Of a stretch of 64,000 nt of DNA, positions 32,865 to 41,455 are shown in pieces. The translations under genes were made by a program, and so were the position numbers. This stretch comes from Burkholderiaceae bacterium (GTDB lineage: Bacteria > Pseudomonadota > Gammaproteobacteria > Burkholderiales > Burkholderiaceae). A model generated the notes under the pieces. It made no database searches. It worked only from the letters and a program-made list of their open reading frames with translations, and was not told the origin of the DNA. Location of the stretch: assembly GCA_947448415.1 (NCBI GenBank), contig CANFMT010000007.1:32616-96615 (forward strand), read 5' to 3'. The number at the start of each line of letters is the position of its first letter. Positions within the stretch are counted from its first letter, which is position 1.

Positions 32865-33101
32865 ATGAGGTACATTTATTTCTATTTAGCAATTGGAGTC
32901 ATTGTCACGGTAGTCTCTTACATATCCTACTATCGCAAAGAAAAAGATATTTCTGAGGTTGTTCACGATAAGCTACATGAGTTGCGTAATGATGACTCCT
33001 TCTCATTCCAAAGCGCCAATATTCTGGGACATCTTTTAGCCTTCGTTTTCAGTGCAGCTTTTTGGCCATTATTGGTTTTTAAGAAAATATTTAGGAAATG
33101 A
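32865..33101 (+). CDS. Small membrane protein, 78 aa
   Basis: Two hydrophobic segments (YIYFYLAIGVIVTVVSYISYY at the N-terminus and ILGHLLAFVFSAAFWPLLVF near the C-terminus) flank a short charged loop, so both ends are probably on the same side of the inner membrane. The C-terminal KKIFRK suggests cytosolic ends. GGTGGAG precedes the ATG at 32865; the track counts from a GTG three bases earlier. Function is unknown. It is the last gene before attR. Confidence 0.5.
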   Translation: MRYIYFYLAIGVIVTVVSYISYYRKEKDISEVVHDKLHELRNDDSFSFQSANILGHLLAFVFSAAFWPLLVFKKIFRK

Positions 33102-33278
33102 CGTGTGTATGCCCTATTTTTTACCGGGCGCTCTATACGAGATACTTAAACCTACCCCTGTAGCATGTGTTAATTGGTCCATGCCACCACCCCATCTAGC
33201 CCACCTGCCTAAGGCATATACGATGAATTCGCATTTTTAATTGAGAAATTTCCATACAGGTCTGATCTCGATTTAGCT

Positions 33279-33296
33279 TGTCCAAATTCTGTCCAA
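33279..33296. promoter_or_regulatory. Candidate right integrase arm sites (paired TGTCCAA)
   Basis: TGTCCAA occurs at 33279-33285 and 33290-33296, again 11 bp apart and in the same orientation as the pair near attL. It lies 99 bp inside attR. The surrounding 33102-33394 holds no convincing gene; the 62-residue ORF over 33052-33240 overlaps the membrane protein and has no ribosome site. Confidence 0.5.
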
Positions 33297-33394
33297 GTCA
33301 CAGCATTAAATACGTTAATATCAAACCCTAAGGAATTAGAAGAATATTTTTAGACTGCTGTAAGTTGTTGATTCTTATTACACTCGCAAAATGT

Positions 33395-33455
33395 TGATGG
33401 TCTTCGGTGATGCGAAGAAAGTGGTTGAAGAGATGGTTAAAGCTGTTGAATAAGC
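33395..33455. repeat. attR: right 61-bp direct repeat of the pntB 3' end
   Basis: It is identical to 25150-25210. It contains the last codons and stop of pntB without the rest of the gene. The bases after it (AAAGTTAACTGC and the terminator) should be the native downstream flank of pntB. Confidence 0.93.
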
Positions 33456-33472
33456 AAAGTTAACTGCTGAAT

Positions 33473-33500
33473 AAAAAGCCGCCTGCGGGCGGTTTTTTAT
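33473..33500 (+). terminator. Displaced terminator of the pnt operon
   Basis: AAAAAGCCGCC-TGCG-GGCGGTTTTTT is a GC-rich hairpin with a six-T tail, 17 bp after the attR repeat. In the uninterrupted chromosome it would follow pntB by about 20 bp, so it is most likely the pnt terminator, now 8.3 kb from the gene. Confidence 0.88.
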
Positions 33501-33561
33501 TGCGCTAATATAGGCAGAAAGTATCTGCAGAATACTGAACAATTAACCTATTAGAGACAAT

Positions 33562-34530
33562 ATGCACATCAAATCCTTTTTTCTAGTCCTTAGTCTTGGT
33601 TTAGCCGGCATCACTGTCGCAAGTGCACAATCTAACTACCCAACTCGCACCATCCAAACCATCATGCCACTTCAAGCTGGTAGCGGTGTTGATATATTAA
33701 TGCGGCCCATTGCCCAGAAAATGAGCGAGAGTCTGGGTCAAGCTATCACCATTGAAAATATTCCTGGGGGCGCTGGTTTAATTGGAACTGCGAAGGTTGC
33801 ACAAAGTCCAGCAGATGGCTATGTTTTAGGGGCATTCAATGACAGCATTTTGACGATGCTGCCAAATCTCTACAAAAAAATCGACTACGATCCTGTACAA
33901 AGTTTCGCCCCAATCTCGGAAGTTGCGGCAATTACCTTTGTAATGGTTGCTAATCCATCTTTTCCCGGAAATACAGCAGCAGACTTAGTGCGCATTGCCA
34001 AAGAACAACCCGGCAAAATTGACTATGCATCTGGTGGAAATGGCTCACCTCAGCATATTGGCATGGAGATATTTAGGCAATACACTGGCGCACCATTAGT
34101 TCACATCCCCTATCGTGGAGCTGCAGCAGCCGTTACAGATGTAATGGCAGGGCAAGTACCAGTCATGATTAGCGCACTGTCTGTAGTGTTGCCACATATA
34201 CGCGCTGGCAAGTTGAAGGTGCTTGGAGTGGCAAGTAAAACACGCTCTCCATTGTTACCAAATAGCCCAACAATTAATGAAAGCGTTAAGGGCTATGAAT
34301 TTTCAACCTGGGGCGCATTACTGGCACCCAAGGGAACTCCCAATGCTGTCATCGATAAGTTAAACGATTCCTTAGCCTATGCCCTTAAGGACCAAAAACT
34401 GAGAGAGCAATTGATTCAACAGGGCTTCGAATTTGTACCGCTAGGTCCTGAACACTTGAAAGAAATGATTGCTCAAGGTTTGGTAAAGATGAAGAAGGTA
34501 ATTAAAGATGGTGGTATTCAGCCTGATTAA
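33562..34530 (+). CDS. Tripartite tricarboxylate transporter-type substrate-binding protein (Bug/TctC family)
   Basis: A signal peptide (MHIKSFFLVLSLGLAGITVASA) leads to a periplasmic solute-binding protein of the Bug family. YPTRTIQTIMPLQAGSGVDILMRPIAQ, GGAGLIGTAKVAQSPADGY and YRGAAAAVTDVMAGQVPVM are the usual motifs. The 322 residues are normal. Bug proteins are greatly expanded in Burkholderiales and bind carboxylates or amino-acid-like ligands; no membrane partner genes are adjacent, so this is an orphan and its ligand is unknown. A terminator follows. Confidence 0.9.
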   Translation: MHIKSFFLVLSLGLAGITVASAQSNYPTRTIQTIMPLQAGSGVDILMRPIAQKMSESLGQAITIENIPGGAGLIGTAKVAQSPADGYVLGAFNDSILTMLPNLYKKIDYDPVQSFAPISEVAAITFVMVANPSFPGNTAADLVRIAKEQPGKIDYASGGNGSPQHIGMEIFRQYTGAPLVHIPYRGAAAAVTDVMAGQVPVMISALSVVLPHIRAGKLKVLGVASKTRSPLLPNSPTINESVKGYEFSTWGALLAPKGTPNAVIDKLNDSLAYALKDQKLREQLIQQGFEFVPLGPEHLKEMIAQGLVKMKKVIKDGGIQPD

Positions 34531-34550
34531 TAGGTTACGACGATCGAAGC

Positions 34551-34579
34551 AAATGGCTGCCTATTGGCAGCCATTTCTT
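34551..34579. terminator. Terminator between the Bug protein and the lipoprotein gene
   Basis: AAATGGCTGCC-TATT-GGCAGCCATTT is a perfect 11-bp stem followed by CTTT. The two flanking genes converge here, so it can work in both directions. Confidence 0.85.
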
Positions 34580-34593
34580 TAACTTAAGCGTAT

Positions 34594-35100
34594 TTAGTTT
34601 TTAGCTGGTGGTGTTTGCGGGACGCTTTGCGGAATAACTGTTGGTACACCTTGCTGAAGCACGGACGGTGAAGCCGTTGGCTGAGCTGGTGGCGACGGGC
34701 TTCCATCTGGCGACAATGAAATTACCTGAATCACCAAATCATTGTTGTTATAAATGACTCCGTAAGCTGTTAAGTTGCCATCTGCAATTGACTCCACAGG
34801 AGTAGTAATCACCTCTGCGACACCTAAAGTCATGAGATCTGCTACCCCTTCAGCAAATGCGCGCCCAGCTTTTGCTCCGCCACTATAACCCTGAGTAAAT
34901 CGAAAAATTTCATACTTCTGACCATTTTTTACTTCACTAGATACTGGCTGCCCAAACTCCGCAATTAAAAAGCTTCTGGGTGTACCGACTGCGAAGAGTC
35001 CAACATTTTTTTCATTAGGCTGATGCGCCGCCATATATACAGAACATCCTCCCAGTAAAAGCATTAACAGGGCGACTAGGCTAAGTTTTCCAGATTTCAT
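34594..35100 (-). CDS. Predicted lipoprotein, 168 aa
   Basis: The signal peptide ends in the lipobox LLGGC (cysteine at about residue 19), so the mature protein should be lipid-anchored. The body contains GTPRSFLIAEFGQPVSSEVKNGQKYEIFRF, which is reminiscent of BamE/SmpA-like modules (G-x-P plus a short beta hairpin), then a Gly/Ala-rich helix. The last 40 residues are Pro/Ser/Gln-rich and probably unstructured. No known name can be given. It is downstream of groEL on the same strand but separated by a strong terminator. Confidence 0.7.
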   Translation of the reverse strand: MKSGKLSLVALLMLLLGGCSVYMAAHQPNEKNVGLFAVGTPRSFLIAEFGQPVSSEVKNGQKYEIFRFTQGYSGGAKAGRAFAEGVADLMTLGVAEVITTPVESIADGNLTAYGVIYNNNDLVIQVISLSPDGSPSPPAQPTASPSVLQQGVPTVIPQSVPQTPPAKN

Positions 35101-35159
35101 TCAATGCCTTATATATGGATATTTATTGAATTATTTTATTCGATAGTAGCAAACAAATA

Positions 35160-35193
35160 AAAAACGCCTGGTCTTGTGAACCAGGCGTTTTTA
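35160..35193 (-). terminator. Terminator of the groSL operon
   Basis: AAAAACGCCTGGT and ACCAGGCGTTTTT form a 13-bp stem with a seven-base loop, immediately downstream of groEL on the minus strand. Confidence 0.92.
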
Positions 35194-35229
35194 CTTCTAC
35201 AGCCAGATAGCTGAGGAAATTAACGGCTA

Positions 35230-36897
<1,668 letters not shown>

Positions 36898-36910
36898 TTA
36901 GATACCGAAA

Positions 36911-37201
36911 TTACTTCTGAACAACGGCCATGATGTCGTCTTCACGCATCACGATGAGTTCTTCGCTGTCAACTTTTACTGTCTGTCCTGCGTATTTGCC
37001 AAACAACACGCGATCGCCTACTTTGACGTCAGGCGCATTTAATTTGCCGCTGTCATCGCGCTTGCCTGGACCTACTGCCAAAACTTCGCCTTGATCAGGC
37101 TTTTCTGCAGCAGCATCTGGAATGATGATTCCGGAAGCAGTTTTTGATTCTTGATCTAAACGCTTGATGATTACGCGATCATGTAAGGGACGCAAATTCA
37201 T
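36911..37201 (-). CDS. groES: Co-chaperonin GroES
   Basis: GroES caps the GroEL ring. Its 96 residues show [14 protein letters not shown] at the start, the mobile-loop region [17 protein letters not shown], and the C-terminal [29 protein letters not shown]. It is the first gene of groSL. A CIRCE element and a sigma-70/sigma-32-like promoter lie about 110-165 bp ahead of it. Confidence 0.98.
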   Translation of the reverse strand: MNLRPLHDRVIIKRLDQESKTASGIIIPDAAAEKPDQGEVLAVGPGKRDDSGKLNAPDVKVGDRVLFGKYAGQTVKVDSEELIVMREDDIMAVVQK

Positions 37202-37310
37202 CTCTTCTCCTATGTTAGTAAGTGTTAACTATTTAAATAAACTATATAAATCAATGCTTTAAAGTCTCATTACACGCAAAACAGAATGAATTTACTAATA
37301 AACCATCTGT

Positions 37311-37337
37311 TTAGCACTCGCGTGTAGGGAGTGCTGA
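37311..37337. promoter_or_regulatory. CIRCE operator (HrcA binding site)
   Basis: TTAGCACTC-N9-GAGTGCTGA matches the CIRCE consensus TTAGCACTC-N9-GAGTGCTAA except for one base in the right arm. It starts at the -10 box of the groSL promoter, where HrcA would block transcription until heat shock. The hrcA gene is not in this window. Confidence 0.93.
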
Positions 37338-37366
37338 TTATATAGGTCTGATTCCATGGATTTCAA
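37337..37366 (-). promoter_or_regulatory. groSL promoter, sigma-70 with sigma-32-like features
   Basis: On the minus strand TTGAAA (37366-37361) is 18 bp from TATAAT (37342-37337). CCCTTGAAA and a CCTATAT 14 bp further also resemble the sigma-32 consensus (CTTGAAA and CCCCATNT). Double control by HrcA and a heat-shock sigma factor would fit betaproteobacterial groSL. The remaining intergenic bases up to 37517 also hold the unassigned promoter of the next operon. Confidence 0.7.
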
Positions 37367-37517
37367 GGGCGGATCACCATAAATTCTTTGAGGATTTAGC
37401 TGCTATCTATACTGGAGACAGCTGAGTAGGTCTTTTCCTACAAATAAATCAGCCTTAAGCCCTTACTCCTCGAATCCGTCCTGCCTAGACTGGACAGTCA
37501 CCGATTGGAGAATGCTG

Positions 37518-38363
37518 ATGAGCCCGAAATCCCGGCTGTACACGCTTGTAAAGGCATGGAAGAACAAACCCTTCCAGGAAGTACGAGACGCCTGTGGCGC
37601 ACCTTGGCTAGGCATTAGCAGCCAAGCTCTTGAAGAACATCAATCCTGGTCCAAGCGACAAGTGATTAGCCATGAACCCATTTTTAATTGCAGGGGGACA
37701 AAACTGACCAGCTCTTTATTTAGACCATTACTCGCTGCCACTGATATGCAGTTTCTGCGCCTATTTATGGAGGGCTTAGATGCGATTTCCTACTGGCATC
37801 GTAGTGGACGCTTTATACCTGGAATTTTGCCCGTGCCCACCCACATCATTGCCTCAAGTGAATATGTTGATGCTATGAGTGACCTGATTTTGAATTCGCG
37901 GTTACCAGTAGGCTTGGTTGCCATTGGACTTCCATCTATTCCAGATAGCAGCTTAGTGAATTCACATAAAGAAGGTTTGCAGCGTATGCGACGCCTTGGG
38001 GCATTAATTCATTTTCTCAATTTCTCAGGTAGCGTAGACCAAATGCAATGGATTGAAGAAATGCAAATGGAGGGTATTCATATTGACATGAGCCAACTAA
38101 GAAAAGAAACCTTGCCTATTAATGCGTTATCTCAAATTAGGCGATCTACATATTCATCCACACAAATTTATGCCAGCAACATTGCGCTCGTAAAAGATAT
38201 TGAAAATGCCGCAGAGTGGCAGATCGATCACTGCTACGGTGGCTTGATGATGCCACCGCTTAGCAGGCATCAGACTTTACAAATTAACGATAGCAGAATT
38301 GCTAAGGCTATTTTTTCGCTGCACCCTCATCAACACCCAAACCAAAACGGAGATAAGCAATGA
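37518..38363 (+). CDS. Degenerate EAL-domain protein (BvgR-like context)
   Basis: The 281-residue protein follows the layout of an EAL domain but without its catalytic residues. HEPIFNCRGTKLTSSLFRPLL sits where QPIVDL..G...EALLR is expected, so the E of EAL is lost. The DDFGTG metal motif is replaced near HFLNFSGSVDQMQW. The end DHCYGGLMMPPL matches the A-x-x-x-QGYLF-x-x-P strand. It should therefore bind or sense rather than hydrolyse c-di-GMP, or act by protein contact. It overlaps the response regulator by four bases. Bordetella bvgAS is likewise associated with a degenerate EAL protein, BvgR. I start at 37518, seven bases after GGAG; the track adds two residues. Confidence 0.65.
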   Translation: MSPKSRLYTLVKAWKNKPFQEVRDACGAPWLGISSQALEEHQSWSKRQVISHEPIFNCRGTKLTSSLFRPLLAATDMQFLRLFMEGLDAISYWHRSGRFIPGILPVPTHIIASSEYVDAMSDLILNSRLPVGLVAIGLPSIPDSSLVNSHKEGLQRMRRLGALIHFLNFSGSVDQMQWIEEMQMEGIHIDMSQLRKETLPINALSQIRRSTYSSTQIYASNIALVKDIENAAEWQIDHCYGGLMMPPLSRHQTLQINDSRIAKAIFSLHPHQHPNQNGDKQ

Positions 38364-38983
38364 GAAAACGCGTGATGTTGGTAGATGACCATCCGGCTAT
38401 GCTGATGGCCCTTAAGAGTATGTTGCAAGATCAGTTGTTGTTTGAAATCGTAGGACAAGCTCAAAATGGCGAAGAATGCCTAAGATCCATGAAAGAAGTC
38501 AATCCAAACATGGTGATTCTGGATCTGGATATGCCTAAGACGGATGGGTTTGACGTTATACGACGTATTGGCTTAATGCATCCAGATGTTCGAATGCTGG
38601 TGCTATCAAGCATGGATGAAGCAGTCTATGGAGGTAGGGTTCGCTCTCTAGGTGGGCATGGATTTGTCAATAAAACAGCCGGGGCAGATGTCATCCTTGC
38701 GGCCTGTGTAGCGATTTCTCAAGGCTATAACTTCTTCACTCACGGAAAGAATGGTAATAGCTCGCTGAGTGATAACGATAAGCTCGCCCTAATATCTGAT
38801 CGCGAATTACAAGTCATGAAATATCTTGGTAAGGGCAACACTAACCAGCAAATATCAGACATGCTTCACATCAGTAATAAGACGGTGGCTACGTACAAAA
38901 CAAGGGTATTTGATAAGTTGGGAATTAATAATATTGCTGACCTAATCTTGTTCTGTCGTATGAATAAGATTATTGAAAGCTAA
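38360..38983 (+). CDS. Response regulator, NarL/LuxR type (BvgA/EvgA-like)
   Basis: The N-terminal receiver domain has the acidic pair VDDHP (residues 9-10), phospho-acceptor Asp55 in ILDLDMPKTDGF, the switch Ser in LVLSSMD and the Lys in FVNKTAG. The C-terminal HTH (about 140-205) shows ISDRELQVMKYLGKGNTNQQISDML and the recognition helix NKTVATYKTRVFDKLG. At 207 residues it matches BvgA/EvgA in length and layout. It is coupled to the EAL-like gene by an ATGA overlap and is followed directly by its presumed hybrid kinase, so the three form a signalling operon. Target genes are unknown. Confidence 0.88.
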   Translation: MRKRVMLVDDHPAMLMALKSMLQDQLLFEIVGQAQNGEECLRSMKEVNPNMVILDLDMPKTDGFDVIRRIGLMHPDVRMLVLSSMDEAVYGGRVRSLGGHGFVNKTAGADVILAACVAISQGYNFFTHGKNGNSSLSDNDKLALISDRELQVMKYLGKGNTNQQISDMLHISNKTVATYKTRVFDKLGINNIADLILFCRMNKIIES

Positions 38984-38990
38984 ATTCAGT

Positions 38991-41414
38991 ATGCATCGAT
39001 TCATTAAAAATTCAACAGCCCTTGTTTTTTTCTTGGTAAATGGGCTTAGCCTTGCACAGCCATTAAGCGTCCAAGAGCAACAGTGGATCGATGCTCACCC
39101 TATTGTGCGATTTAGCATTCACGAAAAATATGCGTCCTACTTACAAAACACTAAGAGTGACACAGGCTCTGGCGTACTACATAGAGTTCTAGAAAAACTT
39201 AGCGGATTTACTCAACAACAATTTTTCCCGATATGGAGAAAGACCGATCAAGAGGGCCTTCAACAACTAGAGAAAGGTGATGTTGATTTCATCATCGATC
39301 CTCCACCGTTTGATGAGGAATACCTAAAGTTTGGGTCTTTATCTGAAGCAATCTTTTGGGGACAGGATGTCATTCTCACAAAAAACAATGCTCAAACCTC
39401 TATCAACCCTACTAATATCGTTTATTTTGATCGCGGCTTCGAAAGCCCGCCCTTTATCTCTAAGCAGCAGGTAAATGTTTCTAGTCACACCGAGAAATTA
39501 GCCTTTGATTTGCTCAAAAATGATGTTGAAGCTTTGATTTTGCCTATGCGCCTTGCACAGCAATTAATTAAAAAATTCAATGCATCGGAACTTCAAATAG
39601 ATGGTTATTACAGTAGAGAGCCATTTGCCTATCGCTGGCTCATTTCCCATCAGGATGCTCCGCTCAACAATATCCTTGGACGCTTCTTAGAAAACTTAGA
39701 TCCAATTGAATCACGTCATTTGTTTTCTGTTGACACTTATAGCCCTCAAACCAAAGCGCAATGGGGTGTATTTCCCTGGCTTATAGCGCTGACGCTATTA
39801 GTTATTACTTCTTTAATGCTTTGGCGCTGGAAAAAAACACAAGTCCTTCAGGAGCAAATTACGACAAACTTAATTTCTTCAAAAGAGATGGCGGAAAAAG
39901 CCAACGCAGCTAAATCTGCCTTTTTAGCAACCATGAGTCATGAAATTCGCACCCCCATGAATGCTATATTGGGCGTACAAGAGTTATTGCTCACTAGCCA
40001 AAAATTTCCTGCCAAGGATAAGCTACTTCTCAGGAGCGCCCATGCTTCAGCCGAATCCCTTCTTGGAATTTTGAATCAAGTACTAGACCTCTCAAAAATT
40101 GAAGCGGGCAAGTTGACGCTTAATCTAGAACCCTACTGCCTCAATACTCTCATTGATGATATTGACTCAACCTTTGCAACAGTAGCTAGTAAACAAAAAC
40201 TCATACTGCACACCAGTAAAGATTCTCGTATTGCCCCGGTTCTCATGATTGACGCTCTTCGCTTACGTCAAATTTTGCAAAACCTACTAAGTAATGCCAT
40301 TAAATTTACTGAATATGGTGAGATATATTTCTCTATCAGCGTATTAGCGGATGACCACGCTGGTCAACTTATTGAGTTTCGAGTGATCGATACGGGTATC
40401 GGCATGCGCAAAGAAGAAATAAAACTGGCACTTCAAGCCTTTGAGCAGGTACCAGGTAAAAATGATCAGCAAAATGGCACTGGACTAGGGCTCACCATTA
40501 CCAATCACCTAGTGAACTCAATGAATAGCCAACTCTATTTTGAAAGCGATCCTGGATTTGGAACCAACATACATTTCAGCATCGCATTTCCTCGAACCAG
40601 TTTAGCTGCCTCTAGAGTGGGCGCAATGCAAGAAGTTGCACTAACTTCTAAAAAAATGATCTCAAAGCGTTCTTTATCTGAGAATCGTCCACTGCACGCA
40701 TTAGTAGTAGAGGACCATCCAGCAAGCCGTCAAATAATATCGCTACAACTACAAGCTTTTGGTATAGAAGTAGATGTCTGTGAAAGTGCATTTATGGCTA
40801 TTGAACTTCTTTCACAAAAACACTTTGATTTACTCATTACAGATCAGTCTGTACCAGGCATGCAGGGATCTGAACTAGCTAAAAAAATTCGTTGTCTAGG
40901 ATTTTCAGAGCTAATCATTATTGGAGTAACGGCAGATATCTATGCTCTTGATTCTCGACACCACTTTATGACGGCCGGTATGAATGGGGTTCTTATAAAA
41001 CCCCTCAGCTTAATCGGTCTAGAAAACGAACTTACCCGCTATTTTGAACTGACTGAAATCCGCAACAAAGATGAGTTAATAGATGCCCAGGACGAATATT
41101 CATTCGATGCATTCTCAAATCTATTGCGTGATAACCCCAATCAAGTTTTAGTCATATTGGAAGAGATTAAAAAAGTTCATGATGAATCAATAGAGATTCT
41201 AGAAAATGGGGCTATTAATTCAAATATATTCAATAGTCTGGTTCATAAAGTCAAAGGTGGTGCACAACTGCTTGGCGCTCAAAGCTTTATTAGCTGTTGC
41301 AATCGCCTTGAAGAGCCAGGTCCCCTACCCGAAAAAATAGAAGCTTTCCAGAAATTACTTGAAGAACAAAACCAAATCATTTTGCAATATCAGGCCAAGC
41401 ATCAAGAAACTTAG
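38991..41414 (+). CDS. BvgS/EvgS-like hybrid sensor kinase with HPt domain
   Basis: An N-terminal signal segment is followed by one periplasmic binding-protein domain (SBP_bac_3, about residues 25-245, with HPIVRFSIHEKYASYL and GDVDFIIDPPP), a membrane helix (FPWLIALTLLVITSLMLWRW) and the kinase. His317 lies in SHEIRTPMNAILG. The ATPase motifs are NLLSNAIKF, DTGIGM and GTGLGL. A receiver (Asp618 in LLITDQSVPGM) and a C-terminal HPt domain (His752 in LVHKVKGGAQLLG) complete a four-step phosphorelay. Unlike BvgS there is a single binding-protein domain and no PAS. The ATG at 38991 is chosen over the TTG of the track. The cognate regulator is the gene just upstream. Confidence 0.88.
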   Translation: MHRFIKNSTALVFFLVNGLSLAQPLSVQEQQWIDAHPIVRFSIHEKYASYLQNTKSDTGSGVLHRVLEKLSGFTQQQFFPIWRKTDQEGLQQLEKGDVDFIIDPPPFDEEYLKFGSLSEAIFWGQDVILTKNNAQTSINPTNIVYFDRGFESPPFISKQQVNVSSHTEKLAFDLLKNDVEALILPMRLAQQLIKKFNASELQIDGYYSREPFAYRWLISHQDAPLNNILGRFLENLDPIESRHLFSVDTYSPQTKAQWGVFPWLIALTLLVITSLMLWRWKKTQVLQEQITTNLISSKEMAEKANAAKSAFLATMSHEIRTPMNAILGVQELLLTSQKFPAKDKLLLRSAHASAESLLGILNQVLDLSKIEAGKLTLNLEPYCLNTLIDDIDSTFATVASKQKLILHTSKDSRIAPVLMIDALRLRQILQNLLSNAIKFTEYGEIYFSISVLADDHAGQLIEFRVIDTGIGMRKEEIKLALQAFEQVPGKNDQQNGTGLGLTITNHLVNSMNSQLYFESDPGFGTNIHFSIAFPRTSLAASRVGAMQEVALTSKKMISKRSLSENRPLHALVVEDHPASRQIISLQLQAFGIEVDVCESAFMAIELLSQKHFDLLITDQSVPGMQGSELAKKIRCLGFSELIIIGVTADIYALDSRHHFMTAGMNGVLIKPLSLIGLENELTRYFELTEIRNKDELIDAQDEYSFDAFSNLLRDNPNQVLVILEEIKKVHDESIEILENGAINSNIFNSLVHKVKGGAQLLGAQSFISCCNRLEEPGPLPEKIEAFQKLLEEQNQIILQYQAKHQET

Positions 41415-41455
41415 ATGATTTTGATTTCCGATCGGAGGGGTTTATTCTATGGAAA

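Larger units (their letters stand above)
25150..33455. mobile_element. 8.3-kb integrative element in pntB, satellite-like
   Basis: The segment is bounded by perfect 61-bp direct repeats of the pntB 3' end. It contains, from left to right, a tyrosine integrase, a primase-helicase-like replication protein, a hairpin-rich non-coding block and about a dozen small genes of mostly unknown role. I see no structural phage gene, no portal, terminase or lysis gene, and no relaxase or type IV secretion gene. Integrase plus a primase-helicase fits the minimal backbone of phage satellites or small replicating integrative elements. That label is inference; a defective prophage remnant is the main alternative. 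The ends and the insertion itself are direct sequence observations. Confidence 0.9.

Noticed and set aside
33052-33240. 62-residue ORF near attR
   Set aside because: It overlaps the membrane protein gene in another frame, lacks a ribosome site and shows no domain.
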